From contig OY282605.1 in the NCBI GenBank assembly GCA_958298945.1, positions 25,894,811 through 25,958,810 on the forward strand: a DNA stretch of 64,000 bases, read 5' to 3'. The notes under the pieces were generated by a model. The model did no database searches. It was not told the origin of the DNA and saw only the letters and a program-made list of their open reading frames with translations. Source of the stretch: Atherix ibis (taxonomy: Eukaryota; Arthropoda; Insecta; Diptera; Athericidae). Below, piece after piece: positions 11,321 through 24,060 of the stretch. The stretch's first letter is position 1, and the number at the start of each line of letters is the position of its first letter. The translations under genes and the position numbers were made by a program.

Positions 11321-12500
11321 CCAGGTGTATAAGCTTAAATCCGCTGTTTTTTAGTCAAAAAAAAAAAAACATGTTTTTTTCATAGAAAGCAAAAACAAAT
11401 TTATTCAAAGTACTTACCCTCGCTAGCTACACATTTTTCCCATTTCTCGGGCAATTTGTGGATACCGCGCAAAAAAAAATTCCTTCCCTCTCGAGACAAA
11501 CCACTCATCAAGCCATTTTCGGACGTCTTCGTAAGAATCGAAGTGCTGCTCAGCGAGCACGTGACCCATCGACGAAAACAGGTGGTAGTCGGAAGGGGCT
11601 AGGTCTGGTGAATAAGTGGGGTGGGGTAGCAACTTCCAGTTGATTGTCTCCAAGTAGTTTCGGACCATTTTTGACGTGTGATAATTCGTCTTTTTTTCAG
11701 ACAGAGCACGGTGCATTGACAGTTTCACCAGGTTTCAACATCTCATAGTAGACGATACCCTACTGATCCCACCAAACGCACAGCATCGTCTTCCGTCCGA
11801 AGCGATTTGGTCTTGGGGAAGATGTTGATGGTTGGTCGGGATCAACCCACGATTTCTTGCGTTTAGGATTATCGAAATATATCCACTTTTCTTTCTTTTT
11901 TGTCTGGCGAGAAAAATTTCGCATATATTTTTGCGTCGCCCCATCTTCCCATCGTTTAACTCATGCGGCACCCATTTTCCGATCTTTTCAATCTTCCCCA
12001 TGACAAGCAGACGCATATAAATGGCTGGTTGAGTAACACCCAATTGCTGCGCGAGTATTTTTTGCGATTGGGTATCGTCTTCGTCCAAAAGAGCCTGCAA
12101 TTGATGGTCCTCAACCTTCCTAGGCCGATTTTCACGCTTCTTGTCCCACAAGTCAAAATTTCCGTCTTTGAACAGACGAAACCAATCTCGGTACGTTGTT
12201 TCCGATAAAGCACTGTCACCATAGGCGTTCATAAAGATTTGATGCGATTTGGCAGCCGATTTCTTCAAACTGAAGCAGAAAAGCAGAGCTTCCCGCATAT
12301 GCTCTTTTTCTGGCACAAAACTAGACATGATTACCAAAGGAAAAAAATGTATGTTGTTGTACGAAATTGGTGACAATGTACATTGATTAATGTTGACAGA
12401 TGTCAAACTCATAAAAGAAAGTATGACGTGACCATGGTAGATTAAAACGCTCACTCACGCCATCTATGACCAAACAGCGGATTTAAGCTTATATACCTGG
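11321..12500 (-). mobile_element. Mariner element with TA duplication
   Basis: Inverted terminal repeats of about 28 bp, reading ccaggtgtataagctt at the left and its near-complement at the right, are flanked by TA at 11,319-11,320 and 12,501-12,502. The 1,180-bp element carries one transposase gene on the reverse strand. It belongs to the same family as the element at 22,845-23,742, which has the same terminal repeat. Confidence 0.93.
11423..12328 (-). pseudogene. Mariner transposase, broken in the catalytic core
   Basis: The start MSSFVPEKEHMREALLFCF at 12,328 opens a normal mariner N-terminal domain with two helix-turn-helix units (to about residue 110), followed by the linker WVPHELND and the start of the catalytic domain. 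Between residues 150 and 200 the frame is disturbed, and the first catalytic Asp block (GDDKWIYF in the 22.8 kb copy) is lost. The sequence then continues in another frame after a deletion that also removes the second Asp block (the LLHDNAP segment). The C-terminus is intact: SPDLAPSDYHLF keeps the third Asp, and the frame runs to 11,423. DNA binding could in principle survive; catalysis could not. Confidence 0.85.
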
Positions 12501-12502
12501 TA

Positions 12503-15359
12503 TTTAATCTATTTTCTATCTTAAAATTATCCTTTTAATTAAAAGCATACATAATTGCATTGCTAATTTTTATAAATCACATTTTGAAAACTAAAATAAT
12601 CAAAACCATTTTAATAAAATAAATAAAAAAATAATCCCATAATTAACTAATTAATTGTTATTAATCAAATAATAAATAATCAATTAATTTGGCTAATAAT
12701 ACATTATCTGTAATAGATTTGTAATTGGAAATTTTTATTTACGAAGAAAAATCTACTTAATTGGGGATATCCTTTTAAGATGACTATCAATGCATAGGTG
12801 TATGTATAAGCAACCTAATTCAAATAAATTTGGTGTAAAGATTTTATGATATCAGCAAAAGTATATATATGATAAAATTGAATAGATAAAACAAGACTAT
12901 AACTTTTAATTTATACTCAAATTATACGAAATAAAATCAGATATTCGATTTCTTTGTATTTAGTAAATATTGCAAGATGCGTACTAGTTGATAAAATTTA
13001 TGAAAAATGCAGTTTCTAAAATATATCTAAAATGGTTGTAATGCTAGTTAAAGTAATGTTTTATTATTGATATTTTGCAAAGGTAACCAACTTTGATAAG
13101 GATCAGTATTGAGAGAGATTAAACGAAAATCTAGTGAATTTTTGTACATTTCAAATTTTATCTAGTCGACCCATCTAAATATTTTGTAAATACATTTCGT
13201 AAAGAATCTTCATATGAATTTGGACTATTATTCTTTTCAGCAAAAAAAAAACCTTTGAAATGGTACCTCCTAAAATACTAAAGAAAAACTGTCCCGAACA
13301 ATGGTAGAAAAACGAATTCAAAAATAAATCCTGAATGCTACAGAATAAGGTTGCTTGGTTTAATCCCTTTCATTTAGGGAGTAGTCTTCCAATTTATATC
13401 ATAGACACAATTCCACCTACAATTTTTTTCTGTATCTACTCGTAGTATGTACATACCTGCATGTTGTCAAAAACTCAAAAGATTTAGTAAAGTCCTGATT
13501 GAAATTGTAATATTGCGAACAATACGAATTATTGCGAGTCGTCAAAGGTCTTTGCTTTTTATAAATCGTAGATAAGATCAATTTCTTGGATAATAGCCTA
13601 GAGCTATGTCACAGTAGTACCTATCCTTGTATTATAATATATGAGTGAGTAGCTAGAAAATTTGAACGCCTTGGAGATAGAATTATATCCTTCATCTTAG
13701 AGTATTAATACGCCCCGGGGCCATATTGAATGACAAAAACTGCTGCTAATATTGTTGGGACGAATGAATTCTAAACAAACATTTGTTAAGAGTAATTCTA
13801 TTTCGGTTTCGGTCAACCTCAGTTCGGTTGAATGATTTTTGGTTGCTTAAGGCGTTTTTTGTTACCGATTTGATGCTCGGTATTTGTATAAAAATACAAG
13901 TTATCCAAATACAATGTCTCTCACTAAGGTAGCTACAATCCTCCCAAAGATGCTCAAAAACTTTTGTTAATATTGTATATCATAACAATAGTTCCATTTT
14001 TTCTTCCTTCTTTTATAAGATAATATAGAGAACATAAAATAGAAAATGTGCATGATTGAAATTGAAAATTTTTATAAATTAATTTATTAATTGAGATATA
14101 CTCGCACAAGTTATTGGATTTTTAATATTTTTGGAGGTATATTTTGTCAGCTTTTTATGGTGAAAGTGTTAAACTTAGAGTACAACGTAAGTTTAATACA
14201 AGATCTAAAGATAAAATTTAAATGTTTTTGCGCGTCTGCCAGTGTAATATATGCGCGAGCATTTATGCTCTTTACGCGTGAATGGAATTATACAGGTTTG
14301 GCACGAACAAAGTTTGTGTATTTGACGATCAGTCTAATCATAGTGTAATCGCTTGAATAAACATTTGCAAGAATAATTAATCGCGATCCATCTGCAATTT
14401 CGACGCGGAAAAATGAATGTCAACATGCTGAAATATATTTCCGATTGTTTAAATATTGTACAATAGTTTGTATAATTTTTCATTGATGGAATTCTATAGT
14501 TGATTACTCCTATTCTTATTTTATTTACTTTGTATTATGAATGACGTTTTCACATTCGCTTATTTATTTTGATTATTTCAATTTTTTAATTTATTTTAAT
14601 ATAAATTTAAAATATTTTTAATCATTTAATTCATTATTCATTTCATAAAAATAATATTTCATATTTAAAATCGATACTATTTAGTATTCATTTATAAGCT
14701 TATATGTGAATGAATCAATATATAAAGTTATAAGCGAAAGATCTTTTCAACATGCAATCGCACAGTAAATATGGGAACTTTCAAAGGTCAAACTAAAAGC
14801 ACGCATAAATAAATGACGTCATATTTAATTTATAAACGAGCAGACACGATTAAATCATGTAATAAGTTCACGGAATTTACTAAGCTACATTCATGTCACG
14901 TGCAAAATTTGAACGCGTCTACGTGCAAAAATCGTGCACTCACACGATTAGTGTAATATATCGACGAACTTTTCGTAGAGTTAAACGATATGACAGCGAA
15001 CCGCGGAATAATCTAAGGTTTAGAATATTCTTTGTGGAGTTCATTATATATAAACTTTTATGTCAGTCTGATACTTTGATAGTGTTACCGCGGATCTATA
15101 CAGGAATGACACATTCCGTGAGAAAATGCGTAATTTTTTTCGCCGGGTCAATATTCCAGATATTTCTACTTATGGAGGCCTTTAGGCTTTCGTAAGGATT
15201 TGGTGCGAAACTATAATAGTGATGCTGGTCCACTCCACTGTTCTATGGGGCTGGCCGTAAAAAAAACAGAACAGCAAAATGGTCAGCGTCTACTCTATAG
15301 AAGCCACCCTTCCACATAGTTTCCCTACCCCTTTTACAACCGGGCTTTCGACAGTCCTT
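12503..15359. other. AT-rich stretch without recognised genes
   Basis: Nothing recognisable except short open frames. Frames at 14,091-14,348 and 14,893-15,195 (85 and 100 residues) lie in slightly GC-richer DNA containing several cgtg/cgcg words, but match no family I know and have no paired splice context that I can support. The sequence at 12,640-12,710 is a run of attaatt words. Confidence 0.55.
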
Positions 15360-15860
15360 GGCGGAGTTAAATAATTTTCCTATTTAGGGTCAAGGGTTGT
15401 AGCCGATAACAACATGGTGGATGAAATCCGCACACGGATACTGGTAGCCAACCGAGACTATTTCACTTAGTTTAAATTATTTTAGTAAAAAATTTTGACC
15501 ATAACATCGAAGCTTCTGCGGTACAAGACACTAGTCTTGCCAGTCATTGTGTATTTTTCAGAAACTTGGGTTCTCAGCAAAAAATATTGTGGTACTCTTG
15601 TCCGTGTTCGAGAGGAGGATCCTTCGAAGAATTTTTCGCCCTATACATGAGGATGGACGATTTTTGACCGCCCGATTATGGATAAAATTAAGCTCAGTAT
15701 GTTGCAGGGGGTTGGACACTTAATCCATATGGATGATGAAGATCCTGCCCGGAAGGTCTTTAATGGCTCCATTTATGGTCTCAGAAGACACTCCCCATGC
15801 CTGGGAGTATCGAATTGGAAGATTACCGCGTGAAGCTAGAATGTTTAGAGTTCCTGGATT
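15360..15860 (+). pseudogene. Non-LTR retrotransposon ORF2, C-terminal fragment
   Basis: Broken forward frames read ADNNMVDEIRTRILVANRDY, then LRLYKTLVLPVIV-like, then SETWVLSK, a degraded RRILRRIF block, and DKIKLSMLQGVGHLIHMD followed by EDPARKVFNGS and a GRRR...GRP-like tail. This succession is typical of the region after the reverse transcriptase fingers and palm in RTE/I-like non-LTR retrotransposons, where 'YGSETW' and 'GHL.RM' blocks are conserved. At least two frameshifts and stops are present. The upstream catalytic region is missing, consistent with ordinary 5' truncation. The clade is not certain. Confidence 0.7.
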
Positions 15861-16164
15861 CAACAGGCCTATACCGGACTCCCGGTTTTCATGCTGTTAA
15901 TGATGATAAATTTCTATATTCTATGTAAACTTATTATTTAAATAAAAATATAAAAGCTTTAATGAAAATTGATTTGCATTAGAAATTTCCAGTCTTTTTC
16001 AATTGGGTAATAAATTATTGTTAAAAAGAATAGATTGATTTATCTAAGTTTTTATAGAATTTATATTCTCATAAGTTAAAGGACTAAATTTTTAATTTAT
16101 TACACAGGTGTCAAAAATCTGAGCAATCATGACCCTAATTTTTTATACAAATAAAATTTTTTTT

Positions 16165-16450
16165 TATAGATTCGAATAAAAGGTGTAGAAAACTTGTTTT
16201 GTGTCCAAAAAAATTTCCATGGTTCCCAAGTGGACTTATTTACTTTAGAAGTTGGAACTCACTGTTTTCTTATTAGATACGTGACCTTACGTCCAAAAAA
16301 AATCTCGTCCCAAGGTCTGACATAGTTTCAAATAAAAGGTGTTGACTCACGTGGTGCCTGTTTAGTGATCAAAAAAAAATTCGTCGGCGTTAAGTGGCTT
16401 TGATTACTTTTGCAGTCTTTTAACTCGCTGTTTTCTTATTGGATGAGTAA
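16165..16450. repeat. Diverged two-unit tandem repeat (about 156 bp)
   Basis: The phrase aataaaaggtgt at about 16,175 and 16,331 starts two related stretches that both go on to gtccaaaaa/gatcaaaaa, a central tttgatta/tttactt part and a shared ctcgctgttttcttatt / ctcactgttttcttatt. The units have diverged considerably. They lie just upstream of a Tc3-like remnant and could be its subterminal region. Confidence 0.5.
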
Positions 16451-16519
16451 CTTAGTAGCCGAGAATAAACATCAAAGACGTTCTTTAAAAAAGTAGTATT
16501 TCTGCCGTACACACGTTTC

Positions 16520-17100
16520 GCCATAAATTTTTTTCAGAGACGGTTCTCATTTCTTGTTCGGTGGGTACGTTAATATGCAAAGTTACCGTATATGGGGCTC
16601 TAAAAAACCACAAATGACTATGGAGAAGCTATTGTATCTGCGAAAAAGTAACTATCTGGTGACGATTTTAATCTAAAGATGTCATTGGCACATATTTATC
16701 ATCAATTTTGAACGCTATGACAGTATGATAACCAACTTTTTCTAATGTGAGCCTAAAATTTTTAACCTGGACTATAATTATTACAACGATCAAAATAGTG
16801 CCACACTCCATACAATATGATAAATTTTCATTGTATTTCACGAAAATTTCGGTAATTGGCGATGGTAATTGGATTGTGCAAGATCTTGCGATTTGATGAT
16901 TTGATACTGTTGGACTTTTTCTTTTCGACATAAGTAAAAGATCGTTTTTATACATGCAAAATCTGAAACTGTAGAGCATTTGAAACTCTGGAGCTGAAAA
17001 CAGTCGAAAATTTCAAAAATTATCTTAAAAGGATCGAGTTCTGTGAGAGGACTTGTGGATGGCTTTTGAATTATGTTAATTCCGTTCAGTAAATATAATA
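16520..17100 (+). pseudogene. Decayed Tc3-like transposase, copy D
   Basis: Forward frames read FSDGSHFLFGGYVNMQSYR (with the first catalytic Asp), IWGSKKPQMTMEKLLY, INFERYDSMITNFF, YYNDQNSATLHT (where QQDGATCHTA would carry the second Asp, here changed), FHENFGNW and ARSCDL, with stops and shifts between. This is the longest surviving copy of the catalytic domain for this family in the window. The first Asp is kept, the second block is altered, and the third block is broken by a stop (ARSCDLMI then YCWTFSF). A 103-residue open frame on the opposite strand over the same DNA is a shadow. Confidence 0.7.
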
Positions 17101-18689
17101 AAATAAAAATTTGATCAAAATCTGAATTTTGAATTTATGCAATTTAATGTCACTTTCCAAAGAACAAATTGGGTAAACTCTTACTTGTGGTAGACTTGTT
17201 AATTTTTCGATAGTATAATTATTATTAGTTTTATCTTCTAAAAGGCTGTTCATTATTTACATGAGTTCAGTGATTGTGTTCGTACGTATGCTAAAATATT
17301 TATCCTAGTGTATGTCACTAGAAAGCAGGGAAACTGTAATATTACCAATAAAACATTAAGCATTAAGACTAATTTACAATGATTTTGTAGAAAAATAATA
17401 CTAACACTATGACTGACTGGCCGTCATTTATAATTACCACCCATGGCGCCATTTCAATATGAAGTGGAGTTTGTACTTAGATTTTATTATAAGATTTGAA
17501 GATGCACTCATTCACTTTCAAGGTGTTTGCCCAGTTTTTACCATTTTCAAAGCAAAATATCAAGTTCGGTATGGAAAAATATACAGGAAGTTATAATAAA
17601 GACTCTTTACACGATTGTCTTTCTTTAGTCTGGATTTTTTAATGGTACGTACTAGACAAATTACAATAGATAACTGCTGACAAATGTCATTTATTTGTAA
17701 AATGAATGAATGCTAAAATAAGTCTAGGGCATTCTTAAAGTCGGATTCACTCAAGCGGATCTCCTGCTCATCCTTTGTGGCCTACAGGGAAGTTGTATTG
17801 AAAATACTTCAAAATCTCATTCAATGGGCATTTCGTAGTCAATAAGGATGCGAATAGATAAAAGTCCTTAAAACTTTTTCGTGCTGTTCTTTTCTTACTG
17901 ATTTGTAAATGAACAACAATGGAACATTTTACAGACAACTTGGAAAGAAAATTTTAAAAATTCTTAGAAAATATTATTTTTATAAAGTATTGACCACAGT
18001 ATATGCCGCTACATGTTGTTCTACTAGGTATACTTTTTCTTATATTTCAGAATGAATTTTCCATAATTGAAAATAATATTACGTTCGTATTGCAAAAAAT
18101 TCAATTATTATCAATAAGAATGAATATGGAACGTGTATTTTTGGTTGAAAATTTTTTGAATAACTATCCGAAAAGTATTACTAGCTTTTGTTATTTTCTA
18201 GAGTATTTGTTCACATTTCCGGTACTTGTTATTGTATGAATTTTTAAATGTTACCGATTGATTGATTATCACCTTCGGTTTAGACTGATTTGTTGGATCA
18301 TTATGTTAGAGGAATTTTATACAAGAAAAAAAATCGATTTTTATATGAAAAATTGAACGAGGATTTATATAAAATTTTTGTAAATGTGTTTGAATTGATA
18401 ATAGAACAATAAAATTTCGACTGAATATTTAAATATCTAAAATTTATTATAAAATATAAAAAATAAAATGTAGCAAACCTAAACAAAATTTTTATTATAT
18501 AATTTATCTATATATAAGATAGATTGTAATTAATATATTTTAAATAATCAAAAATTTATCTATTATATAATTTTAATACACAATTTTTTAACAGAGGAAA
18601 TAAATAAAATACTTATGAAAATAATAAAAGAAATATTAATCAGGTATTTCTTAATGGACTAATGTCGACTGGGAATTATTCAAAAAATA
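17101..18689. other. AT-rich stretch without recognised genes
   Basis: No domain recognised. A 78-residue forward frame at 18,003-18,239 starts with a hydrophobic stretch (MPLHVVLLGILFLIF) that could mimic a signal peptide, but the rest is AT-driven composition and no homologue comes to mind. Confidence 0.5.
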
Positions 18690-20300
18690 TATTGACAAGC
18701 ACTTAGACTTACGATAAAGCTTAAAAACATAACAAAAATTAGATGATGCGGTATATAATTTGACATGTTTATTACAATATGCTACAGCGTATTCACATAA
18801 AAGTAAAAATACGAAACTTCCACAAAATCAGACAAATTAACAATTAGGAAACTAATTACAGAAAAACGCAAAAAGAGAGTTCATTGATCTCAAAAAATAA
18901 TACAGAACTCTTTAGAAACTATAGTTCATCACTCACGAAAAATATAAGTCTATGGACTGCTACAAGATGAATATTATCTTATAAAAAAACAATGCACCGT
19001 TTACGAAAAACTGATGGAACCTGGGAAAAAATGGACAAATATAAATCTGACGCTTTTGCTGAATACCTTGCACAAATATTTACTCTACATGAGGACATAT
19101 TAGACAGGACTCATTGTACTAAAATCGAGACAGAACTATCCATTCCTTTACATATGAGTCTTCCTCCAAAGGCAATCACACCTTCCGAAATTGTAAATTT
19201 AATCAAACTTCTGGCTATGATCTGATCACCTCCAATTATACTTCAACACCTTCCTAAAAGAACAATAGTTTTCCTTGCTACACTATATAACTCCATCCTT
19301 CGAACAACACATTTCCCATTCCTCTGGAGGAAATTTACCATTATAAAAATGATTTCTAAGTCCAATTAAACAATAAACAACCCCATTTCCTACAGTCTCC
19401 TTCCAATCCTCTCAAAAATCATTGAAAAATAGTCCTCACATTTAATTCCAACCTCCAATTTGGTTTTCGCTTCGAATAATCCACTTACCCAGCAGTGTCA
19501 TCGAGTCGTTTATTTCATTGCATCCTCTTTAGAAAAAAAGAGTACTGTGACGGTGTGTTTCTTGATATAAGTTAAGGTTTTGATAGAGTTCGGCACCCGG
19601 GATTACTCTAGAAACTCAAGAGGATCCTCCATTCTAGTTATTTTCTAGTCCTAAAATCATTCCTTTCCAACCGACACTTTCAAGTCAACTAATCCAATGA
19701 ATTGTCTAACATTTCTCTGATATTGGCTGGTGTTCCACAGGATAGTATACTTGGACCCATCCTCTACAACATTTATACATGCGACATCCCACTCTCTGCA
19801 ATACCTTCTTTGCTACATACGTTGATGATACGGGCTGCCTTGCGGTGTAGAGAAATTCCTCAACATACTTTCGAAATTCTCCAAGTCCAAATCCGAAGCC
19901 TACAGAACTGGCTTACGAGGTGGAGAATAAAATTTAATGAAAGTAAAGTTACCCATGTAACTTTTACTTTCTGCCATGAACTATACTACTTCGACTTCTT
20001 ATGACATACAGTGCCCTACTAAAACCCATCTAGACTTACGGACTAGATCTCTGCTTTCAAATTTCCGTCGCATCCAATCCCTTTAATCAACCCCCCTATT
20101 ATGTTCGCAATATTGTTATTCATCGTGATCTTGAAGTCTCATTATAAAAATTTCCATTCCCATGTCTCCAATTATACTAATCCTCTTGTTCAAGAACAAT
20201 CTTCAACTTCCTTTTCTCAAAGGAAATACTAATCCTCTTGTGATTTATTACACACGCTAGCAGGAGAAACTTCAATGGATATTTACTCCCTACAACCATT
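18690..20300 (+). pseudogene. Jockey-type reverse transcriptase, decayed copy
   Basis: Forward frames with many shifts follow the order of Jockey ORF2: the pre-RT block RKTDGTWEKMDKYKSDAFAE (about 19,000), KAITPSEIVNLI, LYNSILRTTHFPFLW (about 19,290), a YRPISLLP-like block, HRVVYFIA, FLDIS.GFDRVRHPGLLWKL (about 19,560-19,620), ISLILAGVPQDSILGPILYN (about 19,700-19,770) and a catalytic box reading YVDDT at 19,818-19,832 (YADD is usual). The segment ends near sequence that matches the 3' parts of the copies at 28.9 kb and 60.6 kb. There is no endonuclease, so it is 5'-truncated. Several stops make it dead, but the catalytic Asp pair is retained. Confidence 0.85.
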
Positions 20301-22639
20301 CATGTTAATTCATTATTACTATTACATAAATCTGCTTGAAAAATTTAAAATAAAATATAATTTATTTCATGCTTACAAAAATATTAAAATAGAAATAAAA
20401 ATATTAGAAAAATTTAACTCAAAGTGAGCAGGACCTGAACTAACTTTTGGTTCGAGTCTAAATTCAAATTGGTTTGAGAATAGGCTGGTTCTCAGTGATG
20501 CTAAGTGATTTTTCATGTTAATTTAAATAAATTTTTTAAATAGTAAGTTTTTTTTATTTTTATAAATAATTATTTTAGAAATAAAATTTATTTAAGATTG
20601 AGAAAAATATTTTTCTTTTTTGGTGAGCAAAAATCAAACTATTCGCTGATATCTTGGATTCTGACTTTTTTAGATGAAATTAAATCATTTATTATTACCT
20701 AAAATATTACAATATAAAAGAAAAATAATAAGAAAGTTCTTACAATAGGTATATTTTTATATAATTGTATAACTATCTTAACTGCAGATTGTAAAATCTT
20801 TGACAATAATAGGTGGAAATTGTTCCTTTATGTAAAAGTTAGACAATTAATAATAGGAAATTTTTTTTTTTATAAATTCAATCGAAATAGGTAAGAATAT
20901 TTAAAAAAAGTGAATAATTTTGTGCAGCTGTTGTATTGAATGTGTGAAATTTTTTTAAAGAAAATTTAAAATTAGTAATCGTGACAAAATGGATCTGACC
21001 ATAAACAATTTTGAAATTCTGTTTGAATGGACTTGAAAAATAGTCCAACTGTTATAGTTAAATGAGTCTCCTCCTATCTATTGAATTTGGATTTTTTTTT
21101 TTTGGAAATTATTACTATTTTTTTGTTGTTGTCAAAAAGGATTCGATACATTTCAGTTCAATGAAAAGAAAACTGAACAATAATCAAAAATCAATTTCAA
21201 AATCAATAGACTCCTATTCTTCGGCTATTAAGTGACTGACTTTTGTGTGCATGCTTTGAAGTATATTGCCAAGAGGTGAGACGAAATTCATTCATTGTCC
21301 TCTAATAGCATCTATTATTGGTCCTTAGGAATATTTTTCAATACGATTCTCCGTTAAAGTGTATTCAATGTTATGGAATAGATTTCGAATACAAAAAAGA
21401 GGATGATGAGAAGGACACTTTTTGGTTAAAAAGGCACTAAACATATCGAATGAATTTAATTTCAGAGCTAATATGTTTCGTTTAGGCGTTGAACGATTCA
21501 AGATTTTTCTTTTCATTTCACAAGCCGCGTTCTATTCAATCATGTATGAAAGATGTCCGAAATTATTTTTCTAAAAAAGCCAACAAATGATAAACAGAAA
21601 TTTTCAAGTCTATTTTATAATTTTGAAAGGATATTTTGTCCGATTCATTTGTTCAAAATTATCTTTTATTAGCTTGGGGTTGCTTTCAAAAAGAAAAAAA
21701 GAAAATCATAAAAAAAGAAGTGAAGTTCTTTTCAATAGAAAAAAAAAAATATATATATATTGTTAAAGTAAAGATCCTACATAAAACTATATAAGATATT
21801 CTCTTTTTACAATAATGCAAAATAGTAAATTGACTACTGTAATGCGTTACATTATTACTCACAGGAGTTTATACCTTATTAACCATTTTCTTTGCATTAC
21901 TAATGCTGTATGCAAAATTGAAAATATTTTAAGACTCTTTGAGCCTTTAGATATTGAGACGGATTTAGATTTTGAATGCATAAAATTAGAAATATTGAAA
22001 AAGTTAAAATTTTTACTTAAAACTGTCGATAGTATAATTCTTAGAAAACATGAAAAGAGTAAACTTAAGCGTAAAATATAGCATTTAATAAAAAGCAAAT
22101 TAACTTATAATATTTTCTTAACTTAATACAAAAAGATAGCGCAAAGAATTCTAAAATATAATATTTATGGTATATATTAAATATTAGAATAAAATGTTAT
22201 ATTTAAAATCATTAAATAATTTTGGATGGAAATAACTTTTTGAGGAAAATATATTCTATAGAAAATACATAATAAAAATTATATTATAAAATATATTTGA
22301 TATATTTAAGGTATTGAGAATAATTTATAGTAAATTTTAAGATTTAATAAGGCCATACCATATATATTTAAAATAATTTATACTTAACGTTTGTTAAAAA
22401 AAAATAGCCTACATCTTGTACCCGTCTATCGAGTTTATGCACATAAAGGGTTATCAAATATGATGTTGAAAATTTAAATTATATAAAATACACTGAAAAA
22501 TTCAAATTTGCAATTCTTTTTATTATATTATTTATATTAATTAAATATTGCCATTATACATATAATATAACATCATCTAAATTACTTCCATAATACTGCT
22601 TGCAGAACTGGATCCTTTTGAAGTAATTTTGAATGCCTT
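20301..22639. other. AT-rich stretch without recognised genes
   Basis: Contains short open frames only. The 88-residue forward frame at 21,815-22,081 (with an ATATATATA run just upstream) encodes a lysine/leucine-rich end, ILKKLKFLLKTVDSIIL, and is open on both strands; I cannot identify it. The reverse frame at 21,325-21,516 is also unrecognised. Confidence 0.5.
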
Positions 22640-22844
22640 TCTTATTTTTTAAATATTTTGATCTGTACCCATAATTCGGCCATTACTTAACAGATGTTGG
22701 TTTTTAAATGATTTAAAATTTAAAAAATTATTTGCATAAAAATAATATTTTACATCATCTTATAATAAAAAGTCTAACAGCGTTAAATCGGTCGATCTTG
22801 GAGGTAACTTTTCGCACAATAAAGCAAACATTTCGTATGTTGTA

Positions 22845-23742
22845 GGTGTATAAGCTTAAATCCGCTATTTTTTAGTCAAAAAAACACATGTTTTTTTTAT
22901 ATAAAGCAAAAACAAATTTATTCAAAGTACTTGCCCTCGCTAGCTACACATTTTTTCCATCTCTCGGGCAATTTGTGGATACCACGCCAAGAAAATTCGT
23001 TCTCTTTCGAGGCAAACCACTCATCAAGTGCTGCTCAGCGAGCGCGTGGCCCATCGACGAAAACAGGTGGTAGTCGGATGGTGCCAAGTCTAGGGTGGGG
23101 TAGCACCTCCCAGTTGAGTGTCTTCAAGTAGTTTTGGACCATTTTTGACGAGTACGATGGTGCGTTGTCGTGGAGGAAAATCAGCTTGTCATGTCTTTGT
23201 TGATTATCCATCCTTTTTTCAGGTAGAGCACGTGGGCATTGACAGTTTCACCAGGTTTCAACACCTCATAGTAGACGATACCCTACTAATCTCACCAAAC
23301 GCACAGCATCGTTTTCCGTCCGAAGCGATTTGGTCTTGGGGAAGATGTTGATGGTTGGCCGGGATCAACCCACGATTTCTTGCGTTTAGGATTTTCGAAA
23401 TATATCCACTTATCATCGCCTGTCATAATCCGATGCAGGAACGACTTTCTTTTTTGTCTGGCGAGTAACGTTTCGCATGTGTTTTGGCGTCGCTCCATCC
23501 GCCTATCGTTCAATTCATGCGGCACCCATTTTCAAATTGAAGCAAAAAAGGGGTCCTTCCCGCATATGCTCTTTTTATCGCACAAAACTAGACATGATTA
23601 CCAAAGGAAAAATGTATGTTGTTTTACGAAATTGCTGAAAATGTACACTGATTAATGTTGACAGATGTCGAACTTATAAAAAAAAGTACGGCGTGCCCAT
23701 GCCATTTATGACCAAACAACGGAATTAAGCTTATACCCTTGG
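22845..23742 (-). mobile_element. Deleted mariner inserted in a Tc3-like copy
   Basis: The terminal repeats (ggtgtataagcttaaatc at the left; the complement of ccaagggtataagctt at the right) are of the same type as those of the 11.3 kb element. TA flanks both ends (22,843-22,844 and 23,743-23,744), though the first three bases of the left repeat seem lost. At 898 bp it is an internal-deletion derivative of a roughly 1.3 kb element. Confidence 0.88.
22930..23610 (-). pseudogene. Mariner transposase lacking its DNA-binding domain
   Basis: On the reverse strand the N-terminal residues (KEHMREG, about 23,560-23,600) are followed immediately by the linker KWVPHELNDRRMERRQNT, so both helix-turn-helix units are deleted. 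The catalytic part then continues: FLHRIMTGDDKWIYFENPKR (first Asp), WVDPGQPSTSS, RKTMLCVW, a LIFLHDNAPSYSS-like block (second Asp, about 23,160) and WLAPSDYHLF-like (third, about 23,080), with frameshifts and a small deletion before 23,030. It is complementary to the 11.3 kb copy, which kept the DNA-binding part and lost the catalytic centre. Confidence 0.8.
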
Positions 23743-24060
23743 TATGGATTGTGGTACCATTTTATTGAAACAAAATATGGTTAAGATCAAAATTTTTATG
23801 TTTAGACTAAGCATAGTCTGTTATCAGAAGGCTATAGCGCCTAGAATTGATGAATTAAAGAAATATGGATCAATAACACCTTCACACCAGCCAGTAACTT
23901 TTTGCGGAAACAATAGCTTCTCCATATATACTTGAGGTTTTCAAAGCCCTATATATAGTTATTTTGCTTATTAATATATCCAAAATTATTCTGAAAGTGC
24001 GAACAGTAGCTACGGTGAAATCACGATTCTTGTACGAAGTTTTTACAATTTAGCACAATT

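Larger units (their letters stand above)
22640..24060 (-). pseudogene. Decayed Tc3-like transposase, copy E, split by a mariner
   Basis: Reverse-strand sequence from 24,060 to 23,743 reads KPQVYMEKLLFPQKVTGWC then GVIDPYFFNS, and resumes beyond the inserted mariner, from 22,844 to 22,640, with RSTDLTLLDFLL, DVKYYFYANN and FKNQHLLSNG. The order matches other family copies, so the insertion at about 22,844 separates the second and third catalytic blocks. The coding sequence has stops and shifts throughout. This gives a relative age: the Tc3-like family was already here before the 22.8 kb mariner arrived. Confidence 0.75.

Noticed and set aside
21815..22081. 88-residue forward frame that could be a small host gene
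   Set aside because: The opposite strand is open over the same region, codons are AT-driven, and nothing recognisable is encoded.
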